Of a DNA stretch of 64,000 nucleotides, positions 31,216 through 40,792 are shown piece by piece; position 1 is the first letter of the stretch, and the number at the start of each line of letters is the position of its first letter. The position numbers and the translations under genes are program-made. The stretch is from Pseudomonadota bacterium (GTDB lineage Bacteria; Pseudomonadota; Gammaproteobacteria; Steroidobacterales; Steroidobacteraceae), in contig JAJYDK010000006.1 in NCBI GenBank assembly GCA_021777555.1, positions 1 through 64,000 of the forward strand, in the 5' to 3' direction. The notes beneath the pieces are model-generated. The model was not told the origin of the DNA and searched no databases. It worked only from the letters and a program-made list of their open reading frames with translations.

Positions 31216-32718
31216 CTAAGACTTGCGCACCCGCTCGCCCAACCGCTCGAGCAGCCGCGTGAAGGGCGCGCTCTTCTCGGCCTTGCGTGCGGGGCCGGTG
31301 CCCGTGCCGCCCTGCTTGCTCTCATCGATGGTGAGCTGGTGCGCGCCCAGGATCTCCAGAGTCTCCTCCAGAGTCTGCGGCGCGCGGCGCTCGCGCGCGT
31401 TGATCTTGCCACCGGCGCGTGAGGCGGCAACCGGGCGCAGCTGTCGCACCGCGGCGCTCGGCGGCTTTGCGGCGGCCGGCGTCGCTGCCGTCGCGCTCGT
31501 GCCGCTCGCGACGGGGTGATCCGGATCGAAGAGCTTGAATTCTCCCGAATCGAGCGCGCTGCGTCTCTCGGGCGCCTTCGGCGCGGAGCGCACCGGGACG
31601 CTGGCGTTCTCGCCGCTCACCCGCTTGCGCTCCTCGGCGCTCACCGGGACCACCGCCACGGAGGCGAACTCCGATCGCACGTAGCCGGCGACCTGCTTGG
31701 CCGAGATGGGGTCATTGAAGAACCCGAGACGCAGCCCATACCACTTGCGCCCTTGGCGGCTGCCCTCGATGCAATAGAGCGAATAGGCGCTGAAGATCGC
31801 GAGCGGCGGCACTTTGTCGAGCAGGATGGGCTGCACCGACCAGTGCAGCTGCACGGCGAAGGCCGCCGGCTTGGCGCCCTCCTGCGTCCGGCCCTCGAGC
31901 ACCTGCAGCGCCTGCGGGTCGCTCAGCGTCGCGGTGCCGGGCTTGAGCACCGGGGCAGGCATCGCGCGGGTAATCCCGGCCGGCGCCTGTCCCCGGGCGG
32001 GCTCATCGAGTGCCGCCAGCACCTCCTTGATGTTGGAATCCGTCAGCGGTGCCCCGGAGGGCGCCGGCGCGGTGGCGTGCGATGCGCGCCGGGCGGCGGC
32101 CGAACCGCTTCGCGGCTTGGCTGGCGGCGTCAGTTTCACCACTTCGGCGAGCTGCGGCTGCGAGACTTCGAGCTCGAGCTCCTGGGTCACGGGCGCCTGT
32201 GCGGCGGAGACGGCATCTTTGCGGTCCACCCCCTCGGGAAGGCTCGCGTGCGTTTCCTCGGGCGGATGCAGGGTGGGTACTCGAGCCGCCACGTCGGCGG
32301 GAATGCCCGCCGACGGCTCCTCCGGCTGCTGCGCAGGCGCGCTCAGCGCGTGGGGTCCGGTGGCGTGCGCGGCCTGAGCCGCGGCGGCAGCGGCCGCGCG
32401 AGCCCGCAGCTTCTTGCCGGGCGCCTCACCGGCCCAGGCCCCCGGATAGATCTCACGCACCAGGCCGAGCCAGCCCTCCGCCTCGGTGAGCGTATCGAAG
32501 TAACCCATGTGCAGCCGGAAGCGCTCGCGTCCCTCCTCGAAGCGGCGGCTGACGAAGAAGTTGAAGCGCTGCAATTCCGGCAAATCCGCCTTCGGCAAGG
32601 CCATCGGCGTGCTGGAAGAGCACAGATTGATGACGAAGGGGCCCGCCTGGGGGGCGGCTGCCTCCCGGGACTCGGCGTCGGTCTCGGAGACTGACGCCAG
32701 ATTTTCCGCTGGGGTCAT
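31216..32718 (-). CDS. SPOR-like repeat protein under c-di-GMP riboswitch
   Basis: A 500-residue protein of unknown function with two segments resembling SPOR (peptidoglycan-binding) folds. The first is at ~27-95 (FVINLCSSSTP, then VSRRFEEGRERFRLHMGYFDTLTEAEGWLGLVREIYPGAW). The second is in the second half (FAVQLHWS, then YCIEGSRQGRKWYGLRLGFFNDPISAKQVAGYVRSEF). The rest is Ala/Pro-rich linker, with a C-terminal motif RRAPQTLEETLEILGAHQLTIDES. I see no signal peptide or membrane helix, so the location is uncertain. ATG 32718 is the first ATG after the leader hairpin; the ribosome site is weak. The leader carries a GEMM-I riboswitch, tying expression to cyclic di-GMP. It ends convergent with the Cys-rich gene. 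Confidence 0.75.
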   Translation of the reverse strand: MTPAENLASVSETDAESREAAAPQAGPFVINLCSSSTPMALPKADLPELQRFNFFVSRRFEEGRERFRLHMGYFDTLTEAEGWLGLVREIYPGAWAGEAPGKKLRARAAAAAAAQAAHATGPHALSAPAQQPEEPSAGIPADVAARVPTLHPPEETHASLPEGVDRKDAVSAAQAPVTQELELEVSQPQLAEVVKLTPPAKPRSGSAAARRASHATAPAPSGAPLTDSNIKEVLAALDEPARGQAPAGITRAMPAPVLKPGTATLSDPQALQVLEGRTQEGAKPAAFAVQLHWSVQPILLDKVPPLAIFSAYSLYCIEGSRQGRKWYGLRLGFFNDPISAKQVAGYVRSEFASVAVVPVSAEERKRVSGENASVPVRSAPKAPERRSALDSGEFKLFDPDHPVASGTSATAATPAAAKPPSAAVRQLRPVAASRAGGKINARERRAPQTLEETLEILGAHQLTIDESKQGGTGTGPARKAEKSAPFTRLLERLGERVRKS

Positions 32719-32784
32719 GTGGGTACGGACTCTCGCTCGTTGGACCCCGGCCTGCGGCGACTCACGGACGGGAGGGGGAGCGAG

Positions 32785-32806
32785 CGATCGCACCGGCGTG
32801 CGATCG
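32785..32806 (-). promoter_or_regulatory. Expression-platform hairpin after the riboswitch
   Basis: A perfect hairpin on the minus strand, CGATCGCAC-GCCG-GTGCGATCG, with 9-base arms. It directly follows the aptamer and lies 66 bases before the start codon. It lacks a U-tract, so it may act by pausing, Rho access or alternative pairing rather than as a classical intrinsic terminator. Confidence 0.65.
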
Positions 32807-32885
32807 TGGCGGCCCCGCCGTCATGGGAATCGTCCCGAAGACCGGTGGCTTTGCGTCCCCGCCTTTCGACGGGTTTGCCTTTGTC
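32807..32885 (-). ncRNA. Class I cyclic-di-GMP riboswitch (GEMM-I)
   Basis: On the minus strand the conserved GEMM-I core is present in order. GCAAACC (32872-32878) is followed by a short stem capped by a GAAA-type loop, CGAAAG (32863-32868). Next come the invariant GGACGCAAAGCC (32847-32858), then ACCGG-TCTTCGG, and the second helix ending CATGACGGCGGGGCCGCC, which carries the tetraloop-receptor and GCGGGGnnGCC elements of the family. Class I GEMM aptamers bind cyclic di-GMP and control genes for surface, motility and envelope traits. The only gene downstream is the SPOR-like gene at 32718. Confidence 0.9.
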
Positions 32886-32981
32886 ACTGACGCAAAGTGT
32901 CAGCGTAGTGCCCAAGAGAGTCAAGGCCTGAAATGCGGCGCAACTCTCAGCTGCGCGGACTACGTACGTGCGCGGAGCCTG

Positions 32982-33042
32982 CGCGCCGCCCTTATGTTTC
33001 AAGGGCGGCGCGATATGTCATGCGCCGCGGCGCAGCCGCCGC
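32982..33042 (-). repeat. Two tandem GC-rich hairpins after hutU
   Basis: Directly abutting the hutU stop codon is GCGGCG-GCTG-CGCCGC (33027-33042). After 14 bases comes a larger hairpin with perfect 12-base arms, CGCGCCGCCCTT and AAGGGCGGCGCG, around a 7-base loop (32982-33012). GACATAAG and AACATAAG precede the GGCGG-type stems in both. There is no U-tract. They may protect the hut mRNA 3' end or act as a Rho-assisted terminator, or be a REP-like repeat. Confidence 0.6.
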
Positions 33043-34740
33043 TTATGTCAACTCACCGAGGATGCCGGGCAGATCGAGGCCGTGCTGGCGCGCGCATTCG
33101 ATCGCTTCCGGATAGCCCGCATCGGCGTGACGCATGACCCCGCTCGCCGGGTCGTTCCACAGCACGCGCGCAATCCGCTTCGCCGCCTCCGGCGTGCCAT
33201 CGCACACGATGACCAGGCCCGCGTGTTGGGAAAAGCCCATGCCGACACCGCCGCCATGGTGCAGCGACACCCAGGTCGCGCCCGATGCGGTGTTGAGCAG
33301 CGCGTTGAGCAGCGGCCAGTCGGACACGGCATCCGAGCCGTCGCGCATCGCTTCGGTTTCGCGATTGGGCGAGGCCACGGAGCCCGAGTCGAGGTGATCG
33401 CGCCCGATCACCACCGGCGCCTTGAGCTCCCCGCGCGCCACCATCTCGTTGAAAGCGAGTCCGAGGCGGTGCCGCTCGCCGAGACCTACCCAGCAGATGC
33501 GCGCCGGCAGTCCCTGGAAGTGGATCTTCTCGCGCGCCATGTCGAGCCAATGATGCAGCTGCCGGTCGTGGGGCAGCAGCTCCTTCACCTTGGCGTCGGT
33601 CTTGTAGATGTCCTCGGGGTCCCCCGAGAGCGCCGCCCAGCGGAACGGCCCCACACCGCGGCAGAAGAGCGGCCGGATGTAGGCGGGCACGAAGCCGGGG
33701 AAGTCGAAGGCGTTCTTCACGCCCTCCTCGAGGGCCATCTGCCGGATGTTGTTGCCGTAGTCCACGGTGGGCACCCCGGCCTCGTGGAAATCCAACATGG
33801 TGCGCACGTGCGCGGCCATCGAGGCGCGCGCCGCCTGCGCCACGGCCTTCGGATCGCGCTCGCGCATCTGCACCCAGCGCTCGACGCTCCAGCCGATCGG
33901 CAGGTAGCCATTCACCGGGTCGTGGGCCGAGGTCTGATCGGTGAGCAGACTCGGGCGCACGCCACGCTCGAAGATCCGCGGCAGGACTTCCGCGGCGTTG
34001 CCGAGCAGTCCCACCGACACGGGTCTGCCGCCCTCGCAGGCGCGCTGCACGATCGCCAGCGCCTCATCCAGGCTCTCGGTGGCGTGATCGAGGTAGCCCG
34101 AGCGCAGCCGCATGTCGATGCGCGAGCGCTGGCACTCGATGGCGAGGCAGGAGGCGCCCGCCATCACCGCCGCGAGCGGCTGCGCGCCGCCCATGCCGCC
34201 GAGGCCCGCCGTGAGCAGCCAGCGCCCGGTGAGCGAGCCGCCGTAGTGGCGCCGGCCCATCTCGGCGAAGGTCTCGTAGGTGCCCTGCACGATGCCCTGG
34301 CTGCCGATGTAGATCCACGAGCCCGCGGTCATCTGGCCGAACATCATGAGCCCCTTGCGGTCGAGCTCGTTGAAGTGCTCCCAGGTGGCCCAGCGCGGCA
34401 CCAGGTTGGAGTTGGCGATGAGCACGCGCGGCGCATCCGCGTGGGTGGTGAAGACCCCGACCGGCTTGCCCGACTGGATGAGCAGTGTCTGATCCGCTTC
34501 GAGCCGCCGGAGGGTGGATACGATGATGTCGTAGCTCTCCCAGTCGCGCGCGGCGCGCCCGATGCCGCCGTACACCACGAGCTCCGAGGGCCGCTCGCCG
34601 ACGTCCGGATCCAGATTGTTCATCAGCATGCGCAGCGGCGCCTCCGTCAGCCAGCTCTTGGCGGTGCGCTGCGTCCCGGTGGGCGCTCGGATGACCCGCG
34701 TCGTGTCGACTCGGGTCCGGGTGGCGTGAGACGAGGTCAT
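33043..34740 (-). CDS. hutU: Urocanate hydratase HutU
   Basis: Second step of histidine degradation: urocanate to imidazolonepropionate, using tightly bound NAD+ as electrophile. The 565-residue product has family-standard length. It has [15 protein letters not shown] near the start, [15 protein letters not shown], the NAD-binding Gly-rich loop [12 protein letters not shown], the conserved Cys region [24 protein letters not shown], and [22 protein letters not shown] near the C terminus. ATG 34740 overlaps the hutG stop by ATGA. It is the last gene of hutIHGU; paired hairpins follow its TAA. Confidence 0.97.
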   Translation of the reverse strand: MTSSHATRTRVDTTRVIRAPTGTQRTAKSWLTEAPLRMLMNNLDPDVGERPSELVVYGGIGRAARDWESYDIIVSTLRRLEADQTLLIQSGKPVGVFTTHADAPRVLIANSNLVPRWATWEHFNELDRKGLMMFGQMTAGSWIYIGSQGIVQGTYETFAEMGRRHYGGSLTGRWLLTAGLGGMGGAQPLAAVMAGASCLAIECQRSRIDMRLRSGYLDHATESLDEALAIVQRACEGGRPVSVGLLGNAAEVLPRIFERGVRPSLLTDQTSAHDPVNGYLPIGWSVERWVQMRERDPKAVAQAARASMAAHVRTMLDFHEAGVPTVDYGNNIRQMALEEGVKNAFDFPGFVPAYIRPLFCRGVGPFRWAALSGDPEDIYKTDAKVKELLPHDRQLHHWLDMAREKIHFQGLPARICWVGLGERHRLGLAFNEMVARGELKAPVVIGRDHLDSGSVASPNRETEAMRDGSDAVSDWPLLNALLNTASGATWVSLHHGGGVGMGFSQHAGLVIVCDGTPEAAKRIARVLWNDPASGVMRHADAGYPEAIECARQHGLDLPGILGELT

Positions 34741-35564
34741 GGGTGCGCTCCTTGAGAATTCGCGAAATCGATGCAGTGCCGCAGCGCCCGCTCGAGCAGC
34801 GCGCGCAGGGGGGCGGCGCGGCCTGGGTCGTAGGGCGCAGGCCAATTGCCGCCGTCGGGCAGGGCCGGCTCGTCGAGATATCCGCGGCAGGCGAGCTCCA
34901 TCTGCACGGTGTGTACGCCGTGCTCCGGATCCGCGTAGTGCCGCGTCGTCCAGCCGCCGACGAACCGGCCGTCGGTGACGCTGCTGAAGCGCGGATCCGC
35001 GCACGCGGCCTCGATACCCCGCCTGAGGGCGGGGTCACAGCTCGCGCCGTGGTAGGTGCCGATGTTGAAATGGGGCAGCTCGCCTTCGAACAGCCGCGGC
35101 ACGCGCGACCGGATCGAGTGCGCGTCGTACAGCACCACGCACCGATGCCTCGCCTTGAGGCGCCGCAGCTCCTCGCCGAGCGCCGCGTGATACGGGCCGA
35201 ACCAGCGCTCACGCCGGACGGCGATGGCGGCGGCATCCGGCTCCAGCCCGGCGCGATAGAGCGGCTCGCCATCGAATGTGGTGAGCGGGCACAGGCCGGT
35301 CGTCGCCTGCCCCGGGTAGAGCGAGGCGCCCGAGGGGTCGCGATTGACGTCGATCACGGTGCGCGAGATGCCCGTGCGCACCGTCGTCGCGCCGAGCTCG
35401 CGGGCCATGTCATACAGCCGGTGCACCCACCAATCCGCATCCTTCCGGGCCAGCCACGGCGACACGAGACGCGGCTCGATGTCCGCCGGCAGCTCGGTGC
35501 CCGTGTGCGGGAAGCTGACGATCAGCGGGGCCTCACCCCGATGGATCTCGAGCCAGCCGGTCAT
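34737..35564 (-). CDS. hutG: N-formylglutamate deformylase HutG
   Basis: Final step of the five-enzyme route: N-formylglutamate to glutamate plus formate. The 275-residue product has the FGase signature. It shows [13 protein letters not shown] near the start, [67 protein letters not shown], and the [13 protein letters not shown] region, supplying the zinc ligands and substrate Arg residues. It belongs to the deformylase family, not the arginase-like formimidoylglutamase also called HutG, which fits the presence of hutF. It overlaps both neighbours by four bases (ATGA at each junction). Confidence 0.96.
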   Translation of the reverse strand: MTGWLEIHRGEAPLIVSFPHTGTELPADIEPRLVSPWLARKDADWWVHRLYDMARELGATTVRTGISRTVIDVNRDPSGASLYPGQATTGLCPLTTFDGEPLYRAGLEPDAAAIAVRRERWFGPYHAALGEELRRLKARHRCVVLYDAHSIRSRVPRLFEGELPHFNIGTYHGASCDPALRRGIEAACADPRFSSVTDGRFVGGWTTRHYADPEHGVHTVQMELACRGYLDEPALPDGGNWPAPYDPGRAAPLRALLERALRHCIDFANSQGAHP

Positions 35565-37102
35565 GCGGTCTCCAGCGCCGGCAGCGGCACTGCGCGCACC
35601 GCCTCGATCAGCGCCCGGCTGCGCACGAGATCACTCGCCGCCTGGAGATCGCTGTGCAGGTAGCGGTCATCGGCGAGCGGTGCGATGCGCGCGCGCACCA
35701 CTTTGCGCGCCGCCTCGAGCGGTGCGCTCGAGCGCAGGCCGCCGTAGAAGTCGCAGCCCTGGGCGGCGGTAATGAGCTCGATACCGACGACAGCCGCGGC
35801 GTTGGCCGCCATGCGGTGCAGCCGACGCGCGCCATGCGCCGCCATCGACACATGATCCTCCTGGTTCGCGGAAGTCGGGATGGAGTCGACGCTCGCCGGA
35901 TGGGCGCACTGCTTGTTCTCGGAGACGAGCGCGGCGGCGGTGACCTGCGGCATCATCAGTCCGGAGTTGAGCCCGGGATGGGGCGTGAGGAAGGCCGGCA
36001 GGCCCGACAGCGCCGGATCGACCAGCATGGCGATGCGCCGCTCCGAGAGCGAGCCCACCTCGCACAACGCGATCGCCATGGCATCGGCGGCGAAGGCGAC
36101 GGGCTCGGCATGGAAGTTGCCCCCGGAGAGCGCCTCGTCGGTATCCGCGAAGATCAGCGGGTTGTCGGACACCCCATTGGCCTCGCAGTCGAGCGTGCGC
36201 GCCGCGTAGCGCAACAGGTCGAGCGCCGCCCCCATGACCTGCGGCTGGCAGCGCAGGCAGTACGGATCCTGCACGCGTGGATCCCCGACCCGGTGGGAGG
36301 CCCGGATCGCCGAGCCGGCCATCAGCGCGCGCAGGGCCTGCGCGGTCTCGATCTGTCCGCGGTGTCCACGCAGGACGTGGATGCGCGGATCGAACGGCGT
36401 GTCCGAGCCCTTGGCCGCCTCCGTCGACAGCGCGCCGGTCACCAGCGCCGACTGGAACACCGTATCGATCTCGAACAGTGCGGCCAGCGCGTTCGCGGTG
36501 GAGAACTGCGTGCCGTTCAGCAACGCCAGGCCCTCTTTGGGCGCGAGCGTGAGGGGCGCAAGTCCCGCCGCCCCGAGCGCCTCGAGCGCCGGGCGGCGCT
36601 CCCCCGTGGGGAGTGCGATCTCACCGACGCCGATCAGCGCTCCCGCGAGGTGCGCGAGCGGCGCCAGATCGCCGGAGGCGCCCACCGAGCCCTGCGAGGG
36701 CACGACGGGTGTCAGGTTGCGATCGAGCAAAGCGCACATCAGCCTCACCGTCCCGGGCCTGACCCCCGAGGCGCCCTGCGCCACGTTGGCGATCTTGAGC
36801 GCGAGCATCAGGCGGGTCACCGCGGCGGGCATGGGCTCGCCCACGCCCACGCAGTGCGACAGCACGATGTTGCTCTGCAGCTTCGCGAGATCCGCCGTGT
36901 CTATGCGCACGCTCGCGAGTTTCCCGAAACCGGTGTTGATGCCGTATACCGGCTCGCCGTGCGCCAGAATGCGCGCGACCGCCTCGGCGCCACGCGCGAT
37001 GGGCGCGAAGCACGACTCATCCAGGGAAACGCCGGCGCCACGGTAGACGGCCGCCCACTCGCCCAATGTCACTTTTCCAGGTCGCAGAACGACGGTGCTC
37101 AA
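35561..37102 (-). CDS. hutH: Histidine ammonia-lyase HutH
   Basis: First step: histidine to urocanate plus ammonia, using the autocatalytic MIO cofactor. The MIO tripeptide is Ala142-Ser143-Gly144 in [15 protein letters not shown]. Other active-site marks: [11 protein letters not shown] (Tyr53 region), RMLM-type [56 protein letters not shown] and the C-terminal [15 protein letters not shown]. Length 513 is normal. The start is TTG at 37102, inside a TTGA overlap with the hutI stop and preceded by GGAGGGG, so expression probably depends on coupling to hutI. Confidence 0.97.
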   Translation of the reverse strand: MSTVVLRPGKVTLGEWAAVYRGAGVSLDESCFAPIARGAEAVARILAHGEPVYGINTGFGKLASVRIDTADLAKLQSNIVLSHCVGVGEPMPAAVTRLMLALKIANVAQGASGVRPGTVRLMCALLDRNLTPVVPSQGSVGASGDLAPLAHLAGALIGVGEIALPTGERRPALEALGAAGLAPLTLAPKEGLALLNGTQFSTANALAALFEIDTVFQSALVTGALSTEAAKGSDTPFDPRIHVLRGHRGQIETAQALRALMAGSAIRASHRVGDPRVQDPYCLRCQPQVMGAALDLLRYAARTLDCEANGVSDNPLIFADTDEALSGGNFHAEPVAFAADAMAIALCEVGSLSERRIAMLVDPALSGLPAFLTPHPGLNSGLMMPQVTAAALVSENKQCAHPASVDSIPTSANQEDHVSMAAHGARRLHRMAANAAAVVGIELITAAQGCDFYGGLRSSAPLEAARKVVRARIAPLADDRYLHSDLQAASDLVRSRALIEAVRAVPLPALETA

Positions 37103-38301
37103 TCACCCCTCCAGACACGGTTGTACAAGGGATTGCGGCCGATCCAGTAGACGAGCTCCGCCGGCCGCTCCACATTCCAGATGGCGAAGTCCGCACGCTT
37201 GCCCGGCTCGAGGGTGCCGATGTCGCGCTGACGGCCGAGCGCGTGTGCCGCCTCGCGGGTGACGCCCGCGAGGCACTCCTCGATGGTGAGTCCGAACTGT
37301 ACCGCCGCCAGATTCAGGGCCATGAGCACGGACAACAGCGGGGAAGTGCCCGGATTGCAGTCGGTGGCCACCGCCATACGCACACCCGCATGGCGCAGGG
37401 CCTCGACGGGCGGCAAGCGGCGCTCCCTCAGGCTGTAGAACGCCCCGGGGAGCAGCACCGCGACGGTGCCCGCGCGCGCCAGCGCCGCCACCCCTTGCGC
37501 GTCCGTCCACTCGAGGTGATCGGCGGAGAGCGCCCGGAACTCGGCCGCCAGAGCCGCGCCACCCGAGTCGGAGAGCTGATCGGCATGGAGCTTCACCGGC
37601 AGTCCCGCCGCGCGGGCCGCCTCGAACACGCGACGGATCTCCGCGGGAGTGAACGCGATGCCTTCGCAGAACCCGTCGACCGCCTCGGCCAGTCCCTCAC
37701 GCGCGGCCTGCGGAATCAGCTCGCGCACGATCAGGTCGAGATACTCCGCCCGATCGCGATCCGGCGGAACGGTGTGGGCCGCGAGCAGCGTCGTCGCCAC
37801 ATCGACGGGGTGACGACGGCTCAGCATGCGGGCGACCCGCAACATGCGCAGCTCCGTGTCGAGGTCGAGGCCATAACCCGACTTGATCTCGACGGTGGTC
37901 ACTCCTTCGGCGAGCAGACAGCGCAGCCGCCCGAGCGCCGAGGCCGCGAGCTCCTCGTCGTTTGCCGCTCGCGTGGCGCGCACGGTAGAGAGGATGCCTC
38001 CACCGGCCTTGGCGATGCTCTGGTAGTCCGCGCCGGCGAGGCGCATCTCGAACTCTCCGCTGCGATCGCCCCCGAACACGAGATGGGTGTGACAGTCGAT
38101 CAGGCCCGGGGTGAGCAGTCGTCCCTCGAGGTCGAGGACTTCTCTCGCGCCGGCTCCCGAAGGCAGATCCGTTTCGGCGCCGACGAAGACGATACGGCCT
38201 TGCGCGACGCCGATGGCGCCGCGCTCGATCAGGCCGACACCTGGATGTTGCGGCGCCAGGGTCGCCAACCTCGCGTTGCGCCAGAGACGATCGAATTGCA
38301 C
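37099..38301 (-). CDS. hutI: Imidazolonepropionase HutI
   Basis: Third step: imidazolonepropionate to N-formimidoylglutamate; amidohydrolase superfamily. With a GTG start at 38301 the product is 400 residues, close to the usual ~405, and begins [14 protein letters not shown] as expected. Metal ligands: His71 and His73 in [10 protein letters not shown], later [20 protein letters not shown] and the Asp in [19 protein letters not shown] is also conserved. I preferred GTG 38301 (AGAAGG ~10 bases before) because the ATGs at 38337 and 38352 lie inside the operator/-10 region. It is the first gene of hutIHGU. Confidence 0.94.
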   Translation of the reverse strand: MQFDRLWRNARLATLAPQHPGVGLIERGAIGVAQGRIVFVGAETDLPSGAGAREVLDLEGRLLTPGLIDCHTHLVFGGDRSGEFEMRLAGADYQSIAKAGGGILSTVRATRAANDEELAASALGRLRCLLAEGVTTVEIKSGYGLDLDTELRMLRVARMLSRRHPVDVATTLLAAHTVPPDRDRAEYLDLIVRELIPQAAREGLAEAVDGFCEGIAFTPAEIRRVFEAARAAGLPVKLHADQLSDSGGAALAAEFRALSADHLEWTDAQGVAALARAGTVAVLLPGAFYSLRERRLPPVEALRHAGVRMAVATDCNPGTSPLLSVLMALNLAAVQFGLTIEECLAGVTREAAHALGRQRDIGTLEPGKRADFAIWNVERPAELVYWIGRNPLYNRVWRGD

Positions 38302-38321
38302 GGAGTCCGGGCCTTCTATTT

Positions 38322-38351
38322 TGTCTAGGCAAATCATAATATGCCTAGACA
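38322..38351. promoter_or_regulatory. Paired HutC-type operators with overlapping divergent -10 elements
   Basis: TGTCTAGGCA (38322-38331) and TGCCTAGACA (38342-38351) form a perfect inverted repeat with a 10-base spacer. Each 10-mer is itself a near-palindrome of TGTCTAGACA, the kind of site bound by GntR/HutC regulators. The spacer holds CATAAT (38335-38340) for hutF and TATTAT (38341-38336 on the minus strand) for hutI, both 5/6 matches to a -10. A bound HutC would therefore block both promoters. -35 matches are poor. Confidence 0.75.
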
Positions 38352-38392
38352 TATCAGGGAACCCCTCCCGGAGAATCCCGAAGGCGCGCGCC

Positions 38393-39760
38393 ATGAACCG
38401 GACATTCTTCTTCGATTCCGCCTGGCTCCCGGGCGGCTGGCGGCGCAACGTGCGCATCGAGGTGCGCTCCGGGGTCATTCTGGGGGTGAGCGCCGAGGCC
38501 GCACCGGCACCCGCGGACGAGCGCTTCGCCCTGGCCATCCCGGGCCTGCCCAATGTCCACAGCCACGCCTTCCAGCGCGCCATGGCCGGTCTCGCCGAGC
38601 GGCTCGGCCCCGGGAACGATGATTTCTGGTCCTGGCGCGAGGTGATGTATCGCTTCCTCGCGGGGATGGAGCCGGATGATGTGGAAGCCATCGCCGCGTA
38701 CGCCTACGCCGACATGCTCGAGGCAGGGTTCACCAGCGTCGGGGAATTCCACTACCTGCACCGCAGCCCCGGGGGGACACCGTACGAGAACCCGGCGGAG
38801 CTGGCCTTGCGCCATGCCGAGGCGGCCGACCTGACCGGCATCGGCCTCACCCTGCTGCCGGTGTTCTACGAGTCCAGCCGGTTCGGCGGCGCCCCGCCCA
38901 CGCCGGGCCAGCGCCGCTTCATCACCGATCTCGACACGTTTGCGGCGATCGTCGAGCGCGTGCGCACCCGGCTGGGACGGACCGCGCACCGCGCCGTCGG
39001 CATCGCCCCCCACTCGCTGCGGGCCGTGACGGGCGATCGGTTGCAGGCCCTGCTTCGCCAGTACCCCGAGGGCCCCTTGCACATCCATGCGGCGGAACAG
39101 GTGAAGGAGGTCGAGGAGTGCCTTGCCTTCTGCGGCCAGCGACCGGTCGAGTGGCTGCTGCGCCAGGCCGGGGTCACGGCGCGCTGGTGCCTGGTGCATG
39201 CCACCCACCTCACGCCCGAGGAAACGACGCAGCTGGCCGCGAGCGGCGCGGTCGCCGGACTCTGCCCGGTGACGGAGGCGAATCTCGGCGATGGGATTTT
39301 CCCGGCCGCAGCCTACCGGGACGCCCGGGGACATTGGGCGGTCGGCACGGATTCGCACATCCTGCTCGATGCCGCCGGCGAGTTGCGCCAGTTGGAATAC
39401 AGCCAGCGGCTGCTGCACCGCTCGCGCAATGTCCTGGCGGATCTGGCACGGCCCTCCACCGGCGAGAGCCTGTACCAGAGCGCCCTCTCGGGCGGCGCGC
39501 AGGCGCTCGCACTGCCGGTGGGCGCCCTTGCGGCGGGACATCGGGCCGACTTTCTGATCCTGGACGCCGACCACCCGGACCTCGCCGGACGCGGCGAGGA
39601 CGCTGTCATCGACACGTGGGTGTTCACCGCGGGCCGCTCTCTGATCCGCGATGTCATCGCGGCTGGACGAACCGTCGTTGAAAACCGGCGCCACATCGAC
39701 CGCGACCGCATCGACAAGGCCTACCGCCGCACCCTGACCCGGCTGTTGCAGAGCATCTGA
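38393..39760 (+). CDS. hutF: Formimidoylglutamate deiminase HutF
   Basis: Fourth step: N-formimidoyl-L-glutamate to N-formylglutamate plus ammonia. The 455-residue product is an amidohydrolase-superfamily deaminase. Metal ligands: His56 and His58 in [15 protein letters not shown], His in [18 protein letters not shown], His in [12 protein letters not shown] and Asp in [20 protein letters not shown]. The substrate loop [17 protein letters not shown] is typical of HutF rather than of other deaminases. ATG 38393 follows GAAGG and gives the family N terminus ([12 protein letters not shown]). The hutC start lies one base after its stop, so they form a two-gene unit facing hutIHGU. Confidence 0.96.
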   Translation: MNRTFFFDSAWLPGGWRRNVRIEVRSGVILGVSAEAAPAPADERFALAIPGLPNVHSHAFQRAMAGLAERLGPGNDDFWSWREVMYRFLAGMEPDDVEAIAAYAYADMLEAGFTSVGEFHYLHRSPGGTPYENPAELALRHAEAADLTGIGLTLLPVFYESSRFGGAPPTPGQRRFITDLDTFAAIVERVRTRLGRTAHRAVGIAPHSLRAVTGDRLQALLRQYPEGPLHIHAAEQVKEVEECLAFCGQRPVEWLLRQAGVTARWCLVHATHLTPEETTQLAASGAVAGLCPVTEANLGDGIFPAAAYRDARGHWAVGTDSHILLDAAGELRQLEYSQRLLHRSRNVLADLARPSTGESLYQSALSGGAQALALPVGALAAGHRADFLILDADHPDLAGRGEDAVIDTWVFTAGRSLIRDVIAAGRTVVENRRHIDRDRIDKAYRRTLTRLLQSI

Positions 39761-39761
39761 C

Positions 39762-40508
39762 ATGACTGCGCTCGAGCCGCTCAAACCCTCCGACGCCGGC
39801 GCGCTGCCGCGATATCGCGAAATCTACGACGCCCTGCGGCAGAAGATCGTGTCCGGCGTCTGGCCGGCGGGGCACAAGCTCCCGTCCGAGCACGAGCTGG
39901 CGAGAACCTTTGGCTGCGCCCGGATGACCATCAGCAAAGCCCTCGGCGCGCTCGCCGAGCAGCGGCTGATCACCCGTCGCCGGCGCGCCGGCACGACGGT
40001 GAGCGCACCGCGGCCCCAGGAATCGGTGCTGGAGATTCACGACATCGAGGCGGAGCTCGTGGCCGCCGGCTCGACCTACGACTACGAATGTCTCGACCGG
40101 CGGGTCAGGCCCGCGACCGCCGACGATGCGGGCGCACTCGGCGTCACGGCGGGCACACCCGTGCTCTCGCTCATCGGCCTCCACCGGGCCGACGGCCGGC
40201 CGCATGCGCTGGAGGAGCGACTCATCAACCTGCGGGCCGTGCCCGAGGCGAGACGCGAACGATTTTCCCGGACCTCACCGGGCCGGTGGCTGCTGCAGCG
40301 CATCCCGTGGACGGACGCCGAGCATCAGATCTGCGCGCTCAACGCCGACGCGAGCATTGCCCGCCGGCTCGAGATCCCGCGGCACAGGGCCTGCCTGTGC
40401 ATCGAGCGCAACACCTGGCTCGATGAGCAGCGCATCACGCACGTGCGCCTGATCTACCCCTGCGACCAGCATCGCCTCGTCGCCCGGTTCCGGCGCCAGC
40501 GGGCGTAG
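39762..40508 (+). CDS. hutC: Histidine utilisation repressor HutC (GntR/HutC family)
   Basis: A 248-residue repressor that in known systems releases DNA on binding urocanate. The winged-helix domain at about 14-80 has PRYREIYDALRQKIVSGVWP, LPSEHELARTFGCARMTISKAL and ALAEQRLITRRRRAGTTV. The UTRA effector domain is at about 95-240, with HALEERLINLRAVPE, ARRLEIPRHRACLCIERNTW and THVRLIYPCDQHRLVARF, the last being the HutC-type ending. The start ATG follows the hutF stop by one base. Its operators are probably the two sites at 38322-38351, which would make it autoregulated. Confidence 0.95.
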   Translation: MTALEPLKPSDAGALPRYREIYDALRQKIVSGVWPAGHKLPSEHELARTFGCARMTISKALGALAEQRLITRRRRAGTTVSAPRPQESVLEIHDIEAELVAAGSTYDYECLDRRVRPATADDAGALGVTAGTPVLSLIGLHRADGRPHALEERLINLRAVPEARRERFSRTSPGRWLLQRIPWTDAEHQICALNADASIARRLEIPRHRACLCIERNTWLDEQRITHVRLIYPCDQHRLVARFRRQRA

Positions 40509-40525
40509 GATCCGCTCCGAGTCCG

Positions 40526-40792
40526 CTATTTCAGGTGCCACGGGATGCCTGAGATGTCCTGATACAGGCGAGGCCAACCGGTGGCCAGCACCTCGACGGC
40601 GACCAGGATGATCATGATCTTCAAGGTGGATATCTCGGACCGGACGGACTCGCGAAGGTCGCGCAGATGGACCTCGACTGTGCTGATGCGCTCGCGGACG
40701 TTCGCAACATCCGATTCTATCCGAGCGACTCTCGACTCGAGCCGGCTGTCGCTGTGGTCGACCACGAACCTCTCCTGGAGTTGTGCTGCCAT
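40526..40792 (-). CDS. Small coiled-coil membrane-anchored protein
   Basis: An 88-residue protein I cannot name. Residues ~12-58 are heptad-like (DSRLESRVARIESDVANVRERIS, then VEVHLRDLRESVRSEISTLK) and predict a coiled coil. Residues ~59-72 (IMIILVAVEVLATGW) make one membrane helix. A short WPRLYQDISGIPWHLK tail follows. The layout is like XhlA/holin-associated or bacterial CCDC90-like small proteins; nothing else phage-like is present. The surrounding DNA is less GC-rich than its neighbours. It converges on hutC with 17 bases between stops. Confidence 0.6.
   Translation of the reverse strand: MAAQLQERFVVDHSDSRLESRVARIESDVANVRERISTVEVHLRDLRESVRSEISTLKIMIILVAVEVLATGWPRLYQDISGIPWHLK

Noticed and set aside
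32982-33012. Classical Rho-independent terminator for hut
   Set aside because: The stem is strong but no U-tract follows on the hut strand.
38302-38691. Longer hutI start at an ATG near 38337, 38352 or further upstream
   Set aside because: Those codons lie in or beyond the operator and -10 region and would leave no leader; GTG 38301 fits family length.
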